Origin: a bacterium HR15
GTDB taxonomy: Bacteria; Armatimonadota; Fimbriimonadia; Fimbriimonadales; GBS-DC
DNA: 34,579 bases
Assembly: GCA_002898555.1 (NCBI GenBank)
Contig: BEHR01000034.1
Span: forward strand, 1-34,579
Direction of reading: 5' to 3'
In this document: one piece after another, positions 8,069-18,551 of the stretch
Layout of the letters: each line of letters opens with the position of its first letter
Numbering within the stretch: position 1 is the stretch's first letter
Notes under the pieces: model-generated
What the model was told of the DNA's origin: nothing
Databases searched by the model: none
Seen by the model: the letters and a program-made list of their open reading frames with translations, nothing else
Made by a program: the position numbers and the translations under genes

Positions 8069-8368
8069 ATGCCCAAGGTGCTGCTGGAGTTGAGCGAGGA
8101 GGAATATCGCCAGCTGGAGGCGTTATCGCGCGAACAGGGTCAGTCAGTGGAAGCATTACTGCGCGAGACCCTGCGCCCACTCTTGATGCCTCTGAGGCGC
8201 CGTCGCGCAAGGCGTAAGCGTCGCCTATTTGCCTTGTCGCCGGGGGAATATGCCCACCTGCGTCGCGAATCTGCCCGTGCCTTAGAGGAGTTGCATCGCC
8301 GCATCGGTGAGCCTATATTCAGCGATTCGGCACCGCTCATTCGTGAGCTTCGAGAGCGTGATGCGTGA
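8069..8368 (+). CDS. Putative VapB-like antitoxin
   Basis: A 99-residue basic protein directly upstream of a PIN-domain gene. The N-terminus, MPKVLLELSEEEYRQLEALS followed by REQGQSVEALLRETL, has the beta-strand plus two-helix pattern of ribbon-helix-helix antitoxins. The segment after it is very basic (LRRRRARRKRR), and a second copy-like helical segment, SPGEYAHLRRESARALEELH, follows. Its end overlaps the toxin start by 8 nt, the normal translational coupling of TA pairs. The antitoxin would bind the operator of its own operon and neutralise the PIN ribonuclease. A 56-bp stretch of this gene (8081-8136) is repeated after the toxin gene at 8881-8936. Confidence 0.68.
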   Translation: MPKVLLELSEEEYRQLEALSREQGQSVEALLRETLRPLLMPLRRRRARRKRRLFALSPGEYAHLRRESARALEELHRRIGEPIFSDSAPLIRELRERDA

Positions 8369-8858
8369 GATAGTGGTCGATGCCAGCGTGGTGATGAAAT
8401 GGATTATCTCCGAGGAGCACTCCAGCGAGGCGCGTCTGTTGCTCACCAGTGATGGAAGCGATCATGAGCATAACCTATTCCTCATTGCGCCCGATGTGAT
8501 GCTGGCGGAGGTTGCTCACGGCTTACGGCGGCTGGTCAGTCGTGGTGTCGTTAACCCTGCGCAAGCTGAGTCGCTTTTCGATTTCGTGCTTGTTCACGCT
8601 CCGGTGGAGCTGTTTGGGATCTATGGCGATGAACAGTATGATCCCCAAGGAAGCATGGTGCGCGATGCGCTTCAGCTTGCCAACCGATATCTTTGTTCAC
8701 TCTATGATGCGCTCTACATATGCCTTGCTTTAAAGCGGTCGGCGGGCTTCGTAACAGCAGACCTCAAGCTTTACAATAAGTCCCTACCCCTAACGGCAGG
8801 GCGAAGCCTGATCTGGGTAGCTGACCTCCCGCAATGGTTGGGCACTCACTCCACATAA
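8361..8858 (+). CDS. PIN-domain ribonuclease, VapC-like toxin
   Basis: A 165-residue PIN-domain protein. The four acidic residues that bind the catalytic metals are visible: D7 (MREIVVDASVVMKW), E50 (APDVMLAEVAHGL), D116 (SLYDALYICLAL) and D134 (FVTADLKLYNK). VapC toxins cleave tRNA or rRNA and are held inactive by VapB. The start at 8361 was chosen because D7 then falls at the usual position and the gene overlaps the antitoxin by 8 nt; the frame stays open upstream to 8307. The length is slightly above the typical 130-150. Confidence 0.88.
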   Translation: MREIVVDASVVMKWIISEEHSSEARLLLTSDGSDHEHNLFLIAPDVMLAEVAHGLRRLVSRGVVNPAQAESLFDFVLVHAPVELFGIYGDEQYDPQGSMVRDALQLANRYLCSLYDALYICLALKRSAGFVTADLKLYNKSLPLTAGRSLIWVADLPQWLGTHST

Positions 8859-8880
8859 TCACCCCAGATACCCATCAATG

Positions 8881-8936
8881 CTGCTGGAGTTGAGCGAGGA
8901 GGAGTATCGCCCGCTGGAGGCGTTATCGCGCGAACG
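8881..8936 (+). pseudogene. Duplicate fragment of the vapB-like gene
   Basis: Positions 8881-8936 match 8081-8136 with only two differences by eye (54 of 56). The match continues weakly upstream (ATAATCA and CCCA are shared, with a 1-nt offset). The offset of the two copies is exactly 800 bp. Only the first ~20 codons of the antitoxin are represented, and the segment runs straight into the stop of the convergent acyltransferase gene. Confidence 0.85.
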
Positions 8937-8938
8937 AA

Positions 8939-10117
8939 TTACCCCAGCCCCTGCTGCATCAGCTGTTCCGCATTTTCGAGGTTGCGGGCGACCTCGTTCA
9001 GAAACTCTGCGCCACCCACGCCGTTAATCAGACGATGGTCAAAGGTTAACACGAGATTCACATGGGGCACATCGTCCACCAAAAAGGTATCACCCGCAAA
9101 GAGGATGGCAATTGCGGGTGCAACCAGCACGGGGATGGCATCGATCATTTGATAGCCGCCCATGTAGGTCAACAGCAGCTGGATGCTGGCATCCGCTTGA
9201 TCCTCGCCCTGTCGTGCGCGGCGGATCTGCGCTTGCACCGCACGCACGAAGCTGACAAAATCGAGCGCGGACGCCTCTTTCACCAGGGCGGTGACCAGCT
9301 CGTCGCCTGGTCGCGCAACAGCAATGCCCAAATTCACATGCTTATACTCGCGCAGGGTGTCCTCGCCCACCAGTTGCGAGCGGAACTTCGGATGATTGCG
9401 CGTTGCCTGCACCACACAGTAGGCGAACACTTGAAACTCGGACGGCTGCACGGGGGCGTTCGCCTGCGACTTGAACTGCGCCACCACGCGTTGAACGGCG
9501 TCCCAGCGAGCGGGTCGCTTCAGCGTGGCAGGCACCACCACCTGGCTGCTGCGTTTGACCCGATAGATAAAGGTACGCTGCTGCGGGGACAGGGGATAAT
9601 CGATGTACTCCGCTTCCGCGATGGCAGTGGAGCGTGTCGCCAGATACAGATCGATATCTTCGGGCATCAGTTTTGTGCCGCTGGCGGGGATACGACGCAG
9701 CTCTTCTTCAGAGAGACCCTTCTCGCGGGCGTAGGCGCGTGTACGCGGTGGGATAATCACCTCGGTGCGCGGTCCCATCGACACCGGCTCGCGCGGTGGG
9801 GTGATCGTGGTTTCTCTGGGAACCGCGGCCTCCGCAGCGGGTGTAGCAGGTGCGACTGCGGGCATCTGCACCGCGCTTTCCACCTCGATTCGCACGATGG
9901 GGGCGCCAATCGGTAAGATATCGCCCTCCTTCGCCAGCCATTCCACAATTACCCCGCTGTAAGGGCTTTCTACCTCCAGCACCGCCTTGTCTGTCTCCAT
10001 CTCGTAAATATGCTCATCCCGCTTCACCGAATCGCCCGGCTGCTTCAGAAAGCGCAGAATGCGCACCTCTTGCAATCCTTCGCCCATCTGCGGCACCACC
10101 ACTTCCACAATCGCCAT
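8939..10117 (-). CDS. Dihydrolipoamide acyltransferase (E2), 2-oxoacid dehydrogenase type
   Basis: A 392-residue E2 component of a 2-oxoacid dehydrogenase complex, which moves acyl groups from E1-bound intermediates to CoA through a lipoyl arm. Domains in order: lipoyl domain (residues 1-80, EMETDKAVLEVES with lipoyl-lysine K44), an Ala/Pro/Thr-rich linker, an E3/E1-binding domain (about 115-160, PPRTRAYAREKGLSEEELRRIPASGTKLMPEDIDLYL), and an acyltransferase domain (about 170-392). In the usual active-site motif DHRxxDG the His is present (H361) but the Asp is replaced by Asn (N365, in DHRLINGVGG). E1 and E3 genes are not adjacent, so the substrate (pyruvate, branched-chain or other) cannot be told. 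Confidence 0.88.
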   Translation of the reverse strand: MAIVEVVVPQMGEGLQEVRILRFLKQPGDSVKRDEHIYEMETDKAVLEVESPYSGVIVEWLAKEGDILPIGAPIVRIEVESAVQMPAVAPATPAAEAAVPRETTITPPREPVSMGPRTEVIIPPRTRAYAREKGLSEEELRRIPASGTKLMPEDIDLYLATRSTAIAEAEYIDYPLSPQQRTFIYRVKRSSQVVVPATLKRPARWDAVQRVVAQFKSQANAPVQPSEFQVFAYCVVQATRNHPKFRSQLVGEDTLREYKHVNLGIAVARPGDELVTALVKEASALDFVSFVRAVQAQIRRARQGEDQADASIQLLLTYMGGYQMIDAIPVLVAPAIAILFAGDTFLVDDVPHVNLVLTFDHRLINGVGGAEFLNEVARNLENAEQLMQQGLG

Positions 10118-10151
10118 CGTCTTTGCCTCCGTTGCGCCTTTTATTGTACCC

Positions 10152-10165
10152 CATCGGGTATACTC
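10152..10165 (+). promoter_or_regulatory. -10 region with 14-mer shared with the terC promoter
   Basis: CATCGGGTATACTC contains a TATACT -10 box (10159-10164), 22 nt before the start codon of the LolA-like gene. The identical 14-mer occurs on the minus strand at 19659-19672 just ahead of the terC riboswitch. No good -35 is seen in either place. Confidence 0.45.
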
Positions 10166-10185
10166 TTCCCGTGAGGGACAAAACC

Positions 10186-10956
10186 ATGAGAACCATTGTC
10201 GCTTTTTCGATCAGTATCGCACTATTGAGCGGTCTGTTCGCTCAGGACGCCAAAGCACTGCTGAAGCAGGCACAGCAGAAGTATCGCCAGATGAAGTCGA
10301 TGGAAGCCGCCATCGAAATGAATGTAGAGATGGTGCGCGGTGGCAATAGCAACAAGATGCAGTTTAAATCGACGCTGGCGATGCAGAAGCCGAACAAGCT
10401 GGCGATGAAGGCGTCGGGGAGTGGACCCTTCGGCAACCAGGAAGCCTACTCGGATGGCAAAGAGCTGATCATCTATTTACCCGCGATGAAGCAATATATC
10501 AAGCAGCCCGCTCCCCCCGATTTTGAAGGACCTAACGCCGCGGTGCTGGGGCAGCTTGGCATGTTGCTGGGGTTTGCCAACGAGAACCTCGACAACCCAA
10601 ACTCTAAGGCGAGGTTCACCCTTAAGGGGAAGAAAAACATCAACGGCAAGCTGACCCACCTTGTGGAGGTATCGGAAAAGAGCCAAAGCGGCAGCAGCGT
10701 GATTCGCCTCTATGTGGGTGTGAACGACCTGCTGATTCATCGGCTGGAGATGGATCAGCGTGGACAGATGCCTGCCGGACAGCAGGGGCAACCGCCTCAG
10801 CAGCTTCGAATGAAGGTGGAAGCTAATATCCGCTATATCAGCTTCAATAAGCCCATCCCGGCGAACCGCTTCAAATTCACGCCACCAAAAGATGCAAAAC
10901 CGATGCAGATGCCCCAGCCTGGCACACCCACACCCCCGCCACAGGGTCAGAAATAG
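10186..10956 (+). CDS. LolA-like / DUF2092-type periplasmic protein
   Basis: A 256-residue exported protein. The N-terminus is a signal peptide (MRTIVAFSISIALLSGLFAQ, cleavage probably after FA). The mature part, QDAKALLKQAQQKYRQMKSMEAAIEM followed by alternating strands (KMQFKSTLAMQKPNKLAMKASG, EAYSDGKELIIYLPAMKQYIKQ) and LTHLVEVSEK plus LYVGVNDLLIHRLEM, has the layout of the LolA/LppX half-barrel superfamily (DUF2092-like). Such proteins bind lipids or lipoproteins in the periplasm. The C-terminus is a Pro/Gln/Met-rich tail (KDAKPMQMPQPGTPTPPPQG). A lipobox cysteine is absent, so it is soluble rather than a lipoprotein. The function in this organism is not known. Confidence 0.75.
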   Translation: MRTIVAFSISIALLSGLFAQDAKALLKQAQQKYRQMKSMEAAIEMNVEMVRGGNSNKMQFKSTLAMQKPNKLAMKASGSGPFGNQEAYSDGKELIIYLPAMKQYIKQPAPPDFEGPNAAVLGQLGMLLGFANENLDNPNSKARFTLKGKKNINGKLTHLVEVSEKSQSGSSVIRLYVGVNDLLIHRLEMDQRGQMPAGQQGQPPQQLRMKVEANIRYISFNKPIPANRFKFTPPKDAKPMQMPQPGTPTPPPQGQK

Positions 10957-10986
10957 GCAGTCGTGCATGGCGAAGGGCAAACTTAA

Positions 10987-13352
<2,366 letters not shown>

Positions 13353-13415
13353 CCCGCTCAGTGCCGAGCAACACGGGGCAGGAGTCCACACCCGTATAGG
13401 CGAATAGAGAAGGCG

Positions 13416-14891
13416 ATGCATAGACAGACCGCAACGCTCTTACTCGCTTGGTTTTGCCTTTCCCTGACGCTGGCGCAGTCGCCCACCTTATCGCAGGAGC
13501 TGGATCGCTTGCTTCGTGTTGAGTGGCTGAAATATGGCTCCTGCGGGGTCGTGGTGCGTGATATGCAGACGGGTGAAACGCTTTACGCCTTCGGCGCCGA
13601 GCACATGCTGATCCCCGCCTCCTGCACCAAACTCGTCATCACCGCCGCTGCGTTGCACCTGCTGGGCGCGGATTACCGTTTTCGCACGCAAGTCTGGGTG
13701 CACGGCAAGCTGGACGCGGCGGGCACACTGCATGGCAATCTGCTTCTGCAGGGCGGTGGGGATGCCACACTGAGCCTCAGCGATTTGAAGTCGTTGGCGC
13801 GGCAGGTGCATGCCGCGGGTGTTCACAGAGTGGAGGGTCTGCTGCTCTATGACGATTCGTGGCTGGATGCCGAGCGATATGGCTTCGGCTGGAATATCGA
13901 CGACGAGCCGTTCGGCTATCAAGCGCAGATGAGTGCGCTTTGTGTTGAACGCAACGCGGTGCGCCTATACGCCCGCCCTGGCACACAACCTGACGCACCT
14001 GCCCAGTTGCGCCTTGACCCACCGACCGATTATGTGCAGATAGTGAACCTCACACGCACAGTGGTGCGCGATCCGGGAGGGGCACGGCTCTCAGCCACGC
14101 GTGCGCACGCGCTCAACCGACTTATCGTGTCGGGCACGATCCTGTTGGGCGCAGAGGAGATATTCATCGGTCGCTATGCCGTGGAAAACCCCGCTCGCTT
14201 CACCACGACGCTCTTTCGGGATGCCCTGCGAGAGGCGGGCGTTGCCGTCTCGGACCGAATCACGCCGCTGTTGAGTGAGTGGCAACTGGGGGGTGAGGCT
14301 CCCGCCGAGCGGAGATCCGGGCGAATGGCAAATAGCGAATGGCGCATAGTCGCTACTCACCACTCGCCTCCCCTGCGCGAGATTATCGCGCTCATTAACA
14401 AGCCCAGCGACAACCTGCTGGCGGAGATAGTGCTGAAAGCGATGGGTAAGGAGCGGCGCGGACAAGGCTCGACCGAGGCGGGTATCGAGGTGGTACGCGC
14501 ATTTTTGCAGCAAGCGGGTCTGGAGATGGGCGCGGTGCATCTGGTGGACGGCTCCGGGCTGTCGCGCATGAACGCCATCAGCGCGGAGAACTTGGTGCGC
14601 CTGCTCCTCTTTATGGCGCGCTCCCCGCATTCGGAAGCCTATCGCGCCTCGTTGCCTGTGTTCGGTGTAGATGGCACGCTGCGCAACCGCTTGCACGATA
14701 CCCCTGTGCAGGGCAACGGTTTCGCCAAGACAGGCAGCCTCTATCGGGTCAGTGCGATTGCAGGCTACCTGACCACGCGCAGCGGGCGCAAGCTGGCGTT
14801 CGCGATTCTCATGAACAACTACAACGCCTCTGGCAGCGACGCCCGCGCCTTGCAAGACCAGATTGTGCGCTTGCTCTGGGAGCGGCTTTAG
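13416..14891 (+). CDS. dacB: D-alanyl-D-alanine carboxypeptidase/endopeptidase (PBP4, peptidase S13)
   Basis: A 491-residue PBP4-type low-molecular-weight penicillin-binding protein that trims peptidoglycan stem peptides and can cut cross-links in the periplasm. The signal peptide is residues 1-20 (TATLLLAWFCLSLTLAQ). All three active-site motifs are present: SxxK at S69-K72 (IPASCTKLV), SxN at S331-N333 (NKPSDNLLAE) and KTG at 438-440 (GFAKTGSL). The GNLLLQGGGDATLS and VHLVDGSGLSRMNAISAENL segments are typical of S13. AGAGAAGG precedes the ATG. At about residues 293-322 a repeat mosaic (14294-14352) is inserted in frame shortly before the SxN motif, encoding GEAPAERRSGRMANSEWRI. The conserved motifs on both sides are intact, so the enzyme may still work. 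Confidence 0.92.
   Translation: MHRQTATLLLAWFCLSLTLAQSPTLSQELDRLLRVEWLKYGSCGVVVRDMQTGETLYAFGAEHMLIPASCTKLVITAAALHLLGADYRFRTQVWVHGKLDAAGTLHGNLLLQGGGDATLSLSDLKSLARQVHAAGVHRVEGLLLYDDSWLDAERYGFGWNIDDEPFGYQAQMSALCVERNAVRLYARPGTQPDAPAQLRLDPPTDYVQIVNLTRTVVRDPGGARLSATRAHALNRLIVSGTILLGAEEIFIGRYAVENPARFTTTLFRDALREAGVAVSDRITPLLSEWQLGGEAPAERRSGRMANSEWRIVATHHSPPLREIIALINKPSDNLLAEIVLKAMGKERRGQGSTEAGIEVVRAFLQQAGLEMGAVHLVDGSGLSRMNAISAENLVRLLLFMARSPHSEAYRASLPVFGVDGTLRNRLHDTPVQGNGFAKTGSLYRVSAIAGYLTTRSGRKLAFAILMNNYNASGSDARALQDQIVRLLWERL
14294..14352. repeat. Repeat mosaic inside dacB
   Basis: GGCTCCCGCCGAGC (about 14298-14311), a motif also seen at the end of flgJ (GGCTACCCGCCGAGCC), is followed by TGGCRAR-type heptamers at 14322-14350. 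The encoded RMANSEW resembles the RMAN and ASGKW peptides made from the same heptamers in flgI and the GT-C gene. Confidence 0.65.
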
Positions 14892-14893
14892 CC

Positions 14894-17122
14894 ATGAGGG
14901 TAAAATCCTTTATCATGCAAGGTGTGCTGCCGATAGAGGAGCCGCCGTCGGAACCCATCCGTTCAGCTACATCCCAGGAACAGGAGCGTCTAAACGCGCT
15001 GATTTTCGGGAGCGATCCGACACCGCGCATCGTGGCGGTCGAAGCGGTGGACAGCACCATCTGGCTCTATGTTCGCGAGGGTGAGCAGCTGCACGTGCAG
15101 CAGGAACGGTTTCAGCCATGGCTGCTCAGCGACCAGCCCATGAGCCTCCCCGGCGTGCACTGGCAAGAGCTGGATGGCGATTTCGGCGACCGTCCCGCCC
15201 TGCGATATCTTGCACGCTGTGCTGACTACGAGGCTTTTGACCGGCTGCGTCAAGCGTTGCGCGATGAGCATCGCGCCACAATTGCCTATGGCTCCCTCGC
15301 TCGTCAATATCTTATGCTCACGGGCAAAACGCTTTTCAAAGGGATGACCTTCGACATGTTGCATCGCGTGCAGCTCGATATCGAGACCAGCACGCTCACG
15401 CCCGACCAGCCCGGCGCGCGCATCCTGATGATTGCCTTAAGCGACAACCGTGGCTACGAGGAGTTGCTGGAGGGCGAAGAGCCTTCGATTCTGAAGCGAC
15501 TTGTTGAGCGCATCCGAACGCTGGACCCTGATGTGATTGAGGGGCACAACCTGTTCGGATTTGACATCCCTTTCTTAGTTGCCCGCGCGGAGCATCACCG
15601 TATTCCGTTGACACTGGGCAGAGATGGCTCCCCTTTGCGGGTGGGATCGCCACGCGCTTGCGTGATTGGCGCCAATAGCCGCACTTTCAAGCCTGCTTTT
15701 ATCCATGGACGCCACCTGCTGGATACCTATCTGGCAGTACAGCGTTTCGATATCGGACGAGGCGAACTGGAAAGCTACGGGCTAAAGGAATCGGCACAGA
15801 GCCTCGGGTTAGCACTGGAGGAGCGCATCTATCTGGAGCGGGAGCAAATCCCTCACCTGTGGCAGAGCGACCCCGACACCGTGCGCCAATATTGCTTGCA
15901 AGATGTGCATGAGACGCGCCGCTTGGCGGAGCTGGTGCTGCCCACCGAGTTCTACCAGTGCCAGATGGTGCCCGACACGCTGCAGAATCTGGCAACTATC
16001 GGCACTGGGGAGAAGGCGAACTTGCTCTTTCTGCGTGCCTATTTGCAGGCGGGACACGCCATTCCGCTGCCTCAAGAGCCGCGCGACTATCCCGGTGGCT
16101 ATACCGAGGTGCGCATTGTCGGGCTGGTGCAGCGCGTGGTGAAAGCCGATGTGGAGAGCCTATACCCCAGCGTGATGCTCCAGTTCGGCATCAAACCCGA
16201 CGCCGACCGCTTGAATGTGTTTCTGCCCCTGCTGCGCGAGCTAACCCAACGCCGACTGGAGGCGAAACTGCGTGCCCGACAAAGCACAGGATCCGAAGCC
16301 AACTACTGGGATGGTCTCCAAGCCTCATTCAAAATACTTATCAACTCATTTTACGGTTATTTGGGAGCATCGTTTAATTTCAACGATTACGATGCTGCCG
16401 AAGCCGTCACGCTCAAAGGGCAAGAAATCGTGAAGCATATCGCCGCGGAGATTGAGGCGCGTGGCGGCAAGGTCATCGAGATCGACACCGATGGTGTCTA
16501 TTTTCAGCCACCTGAGGGCATCGAGAGTGAGGAGCAGGAGAAGGCGTTCGTCGCGGAGATTGCCCGCACCCTGCCGGAAGGCATTCGCTTGGTGCATGAT
16601 GGGCGTTATCAAGCGATGCTCTCGGTCAAGACCAAGAACTATGTGCTGCTGGGCTATGATGGCAGGCTCATCTACAAGGGCGCATCGCTGCGCTCGCGTG
16701 CCGATGAGCGGTTCGGGCGCGAGTTCATCAGCCAAGCCATTCAGTGGCTGCTGAAAGGGCAGCCGGAGCGCGTCTCGGAGGAGTACCGACGGCTCGCGAA
16801 CGCGATTCTGAACGGCGAGTTGCCAATTGAACATCTGTGCCGACGCGAGCGCATTACCGAAAAGAGCCACCAGCCCCATCACCCGCTGCGCGAATTGGCG
16901 GGACGCTTCCAAGTGGGCGACTACATCAATGTCTATCGCCGCAAAGATGGTTCCCTCGGCTTGCTGGAGGAGTATGCGGGCGACGAAGATCGCGAACATT
17001 ATGTGGAGAAACTCTACAAGTTCGCCTGTCGCTTGCAGGAACTATTTCCCGATTTCGAGCAGCTGTTTCCCAGGCCTCAAACACTCATCGCGACGCGCGA
17101 CCAGGCAAGCCTGTTTGATTGA
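14894..17122 (+). CDS. Family B DNA polymerase with 3'-5' exonuclease
   Basis: A 742-residue DNA polymerase of family B, the group that includes E. coli Pol II, probably acting in repair or translesion synthesis. Exonuclease motifs are all present: Exo I DIETS (D162, E164), Exo II GHNLFGFDIPFL, Exo III YCLQDVHET. Polymerase motif A is DVESLYPSVM (D419), motif B KILINSFYGYLG (K480) and motif C IDTDGVYF (D531, D533), where Gly replaces the usual Ser after DTD. A thumb-like region with LIYKGASLRSRADERFGREF follows. It is shorter than E. coli Pol II (783). The ATG is 2 nt after the dacB stop, so co-transcription is likely. No lexA-like operator was noticed. Confidence 0.93.
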   Translation: MRVKSFIMQGVLPIEEPPSEPIRSATSQEQERLNALIFGSDPTPRIVAVEAVDSTIWLYVREGEQLHVQQERFQPWLLSDQPMSLPGVHWQELDGDFGDRPALRYLARCADYEAFDRLRQALRDEHRATIAYGSLARQYLMLTGKTLFKGMTFDMLHRVQLDIETSTLTPDQPGARILMIALSDNRGYEELLEGEEPSILKRLVERIRTLDPDVIEGHNLFGFDIPFLVARAEHHRIPLTLGRDGSPLRVGSPRACVIGANSRTFKPAFIHGRHLLDTYLAVQRFDIGRGELESYGLKESAQSLGLALEERIYLEREQIPHLWQSDPDTVRQYCLQDVHETRRLAELVLPTEFYQCQMVPDTLQNLATIGTGEKANLLFLRAYLQAGHAIPLPQEPRDYPGGYTEVRIVGLVQRVVKADVESLYPSVMLQFGIKPDADRLNVFLPLLRELTQRRLEAKLRARQSTGSEANYWDGLQASFKILINSFYGYLGASFNFNDYDAAEAVTLKGQEIVKHIAAEIEARGGKVIEIDTDGVYFQPPEGIESEEQEKAFVAEIARTLPEGIRLVHDGRYQAMLSVKTKNYVLLGYDGRLIYKGASLRSRADERFGREFISQAIQWLLKGQPERVSEEYRRLANAILNGELPIEHLCRRERITEKSHQPHHPLRELAGRFQVGDYINVYRRKDGSLGLLEEYAGDEDREHYVEKLYKFACRLQELFPDFEQLFPRPQTLIATRDQASLFD

Positions 17123-17162
17123 CCTGGCCTGCCGGAGACTGTTCGAAAATTCACTTGTGGAA

Positions 17163-17212
17163 CCAAAATTTTCTTTTTCGACCCAATCGGGTACCCCAGA
17201 GAAAAAAATTGG
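17163..17212. repeat. Degenerate PAL palindrome
   Basis: CCAAAATTTTCTTTTTCG (17163-17180), then GGGTACCCCAGAGAAAAAAA and TTGG. This is the same architecture as the other PAL copies, but the arms pair imperfectly. It abuts the 3' end of the IS1595-type element. Confidence 0.7.
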
Positions 17213-17224
17213 TGATTCGTCCAT

Positions 17225-18079
17225 CTATTCCACCTTTAGGAGCCTCAAAAGCAAGTCATAAAGATCCTCTTCCCAGTGATTGTAGCGGAACTCCAGCTCC
17301 TTCAAAGAGTACGAAAACCACGGGGGCGAAAGTCCATGAGACGGCATAAGTCGCTCCTTCGCATAACTCCAGAACCCTTCGATCCCATCGAGGTAAACCC
17401 TCCCATTCCGAAAACGCTTCCCATCATCAATCCGCTCGTGGCGAAATCCATACATCACCAGACTATCATACCCTCTGAAGTGATCCGTATACACCAGGCT
17501 CCCCCGCTTCACCCTCCAGATCGCCTCCCCCAGCAGGGTTTCTGCTTTCACATCCCTCACGACATCCACCTCGACTTTCCCGCCCCGCTCCAGAATCCCA
17601 AACACCGCAATCTTCCCCTATGCCCCTCTCCCCCGCTTCCTCTTCCTTCGCCCCACAAAATAACTCTCATCCATTACGATCTCCCCCCACAGAAGATCAT
17701 CCCGCGCCGCTTCTCTCGCCATCCCCTCCCATAACCGCATGTCCAGGCGCCTTACCGTCTTGTACGCAAGCCCCAGCTCCTTCGCCGCACGCAGCCCCGG
17801 AACCTCCAGTTCAAACATCTTCAGAGCCAGCAAACAGGGCCCAAACTTCACTTCTGACCGCTCCAGCACGCTCCCTCTCCTCATCCCCCACTCCCGCTTG
17901 CACGCAGAGCACTTGTACGACTTCTTCCGCGCACGCTTGACCTGGTCGCTGCCACAATACGGACACAGGCGAAAGCTCTTGAGAATGCCCTTCTCGCGGA
18001 GAAACGCTTCCGCCTCCTTTTCCTCGCAGCAATCTTGCTCAATCGTACCAAATCCATCGTCTTCCTCCTCGCATGTCAT
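17225..18079 (-). pseudogene. IS1595-family transposase interrupted by an amber codon
   Basis: Reading right to left, an N-terminal zinc ribbon (LCPYCGSDQVKRARKKSYKCSACKREWGMRRGSVLE) is followed by a helical segment and the DDE domain: MDESYFVGRRKRKRG with the first Asp, VYTDHFRGYDSL with the second, and GIEGFWSYAKERLMPSHG with the final acidic residue, ending KELEFRYNHWEEDLYDLLLRLL. This is the ISXO2/IS1595 layout. A single TAG at 17618-17620 splits the frame after KRGRGA; the downstream part continues in the same frame (GKIAVFGILERGGKVEVDVV), so it is a nonsense mutation, not a frameshift. The start is ATG 18079, or TTG 18106. TCGTCCATC (17217-17225) and GATGGACGA (18158-18166) form a short inverted match that might belong to the ends, but the element boundaries are unclear. 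Confidence 0.85.
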
Positions 18080-18106
18080 GATACAGTGATGGAACCGTTT
18101 AATCAA

Positions 18107-18551
18107 TCACCTTTTATTTTGATGGAAGCGGGGCGCCCGTCGATTTGGCAAATTGGCGATGGACGAGAGGCTCCGCAGAAGGTTTTTGATATTTTCGATG
18201 GTAGAAATTATAATATGTAAAAATATTTTTTGAAAATTTAATAGTTGTATTCTAATGCAGATACAATAGTGATGAGGTTCGTGTGTGGAAGGGGGATTAT
18301 CTCAGTCAGCAGGAATATCGGTATGTGTGTCAGATAGGGTGTGGGGGGGTGTGTCGATGTGGATGTACAGTCGGGCGATAGGTGGAACGAGTAGGGCAAG
18401 CGTGGAGGACTACCTGCCTGCAGGCAACGCGCTGGGGTACAATCAGAATTGGCAGTATCGGCACACAGGCGGTGAGTTGCTGATGATGGGTGCTGCGGGT
18501 GAGTGTGTCAAATCGCACCAGCCATGCTGAGAGAGCAGGTGGTGTCGCTGC
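18107..18551. other. Gene-poor scar: AT-rich tract and possible RHS fragment
   Basis: Between the transposase and terC there is no convincing intact gene. Positions about 18180-18265 are strongly AT-rich, unlike the surroundings. From about 18358 to 18530 a frame on the plus strand encodes YLPAGNALGYNQNWQYRHTG, then GELLMMGA, which resembles the end of an RHS/YD-repeat core (typically WGYR..TGL..MGARYYDP), but the expected RYYDP continuation is missing. A TGCCTGCAGGCA palindrome lies at 18415-18426. It looks like decayed, transferred DNA. Confidence 0.4.

Noticed and set aside
17276-17940. Plus-strand frames across the transposase
   Set aside because: Pro/Ser-rich shadows of the minus-strand transposase.
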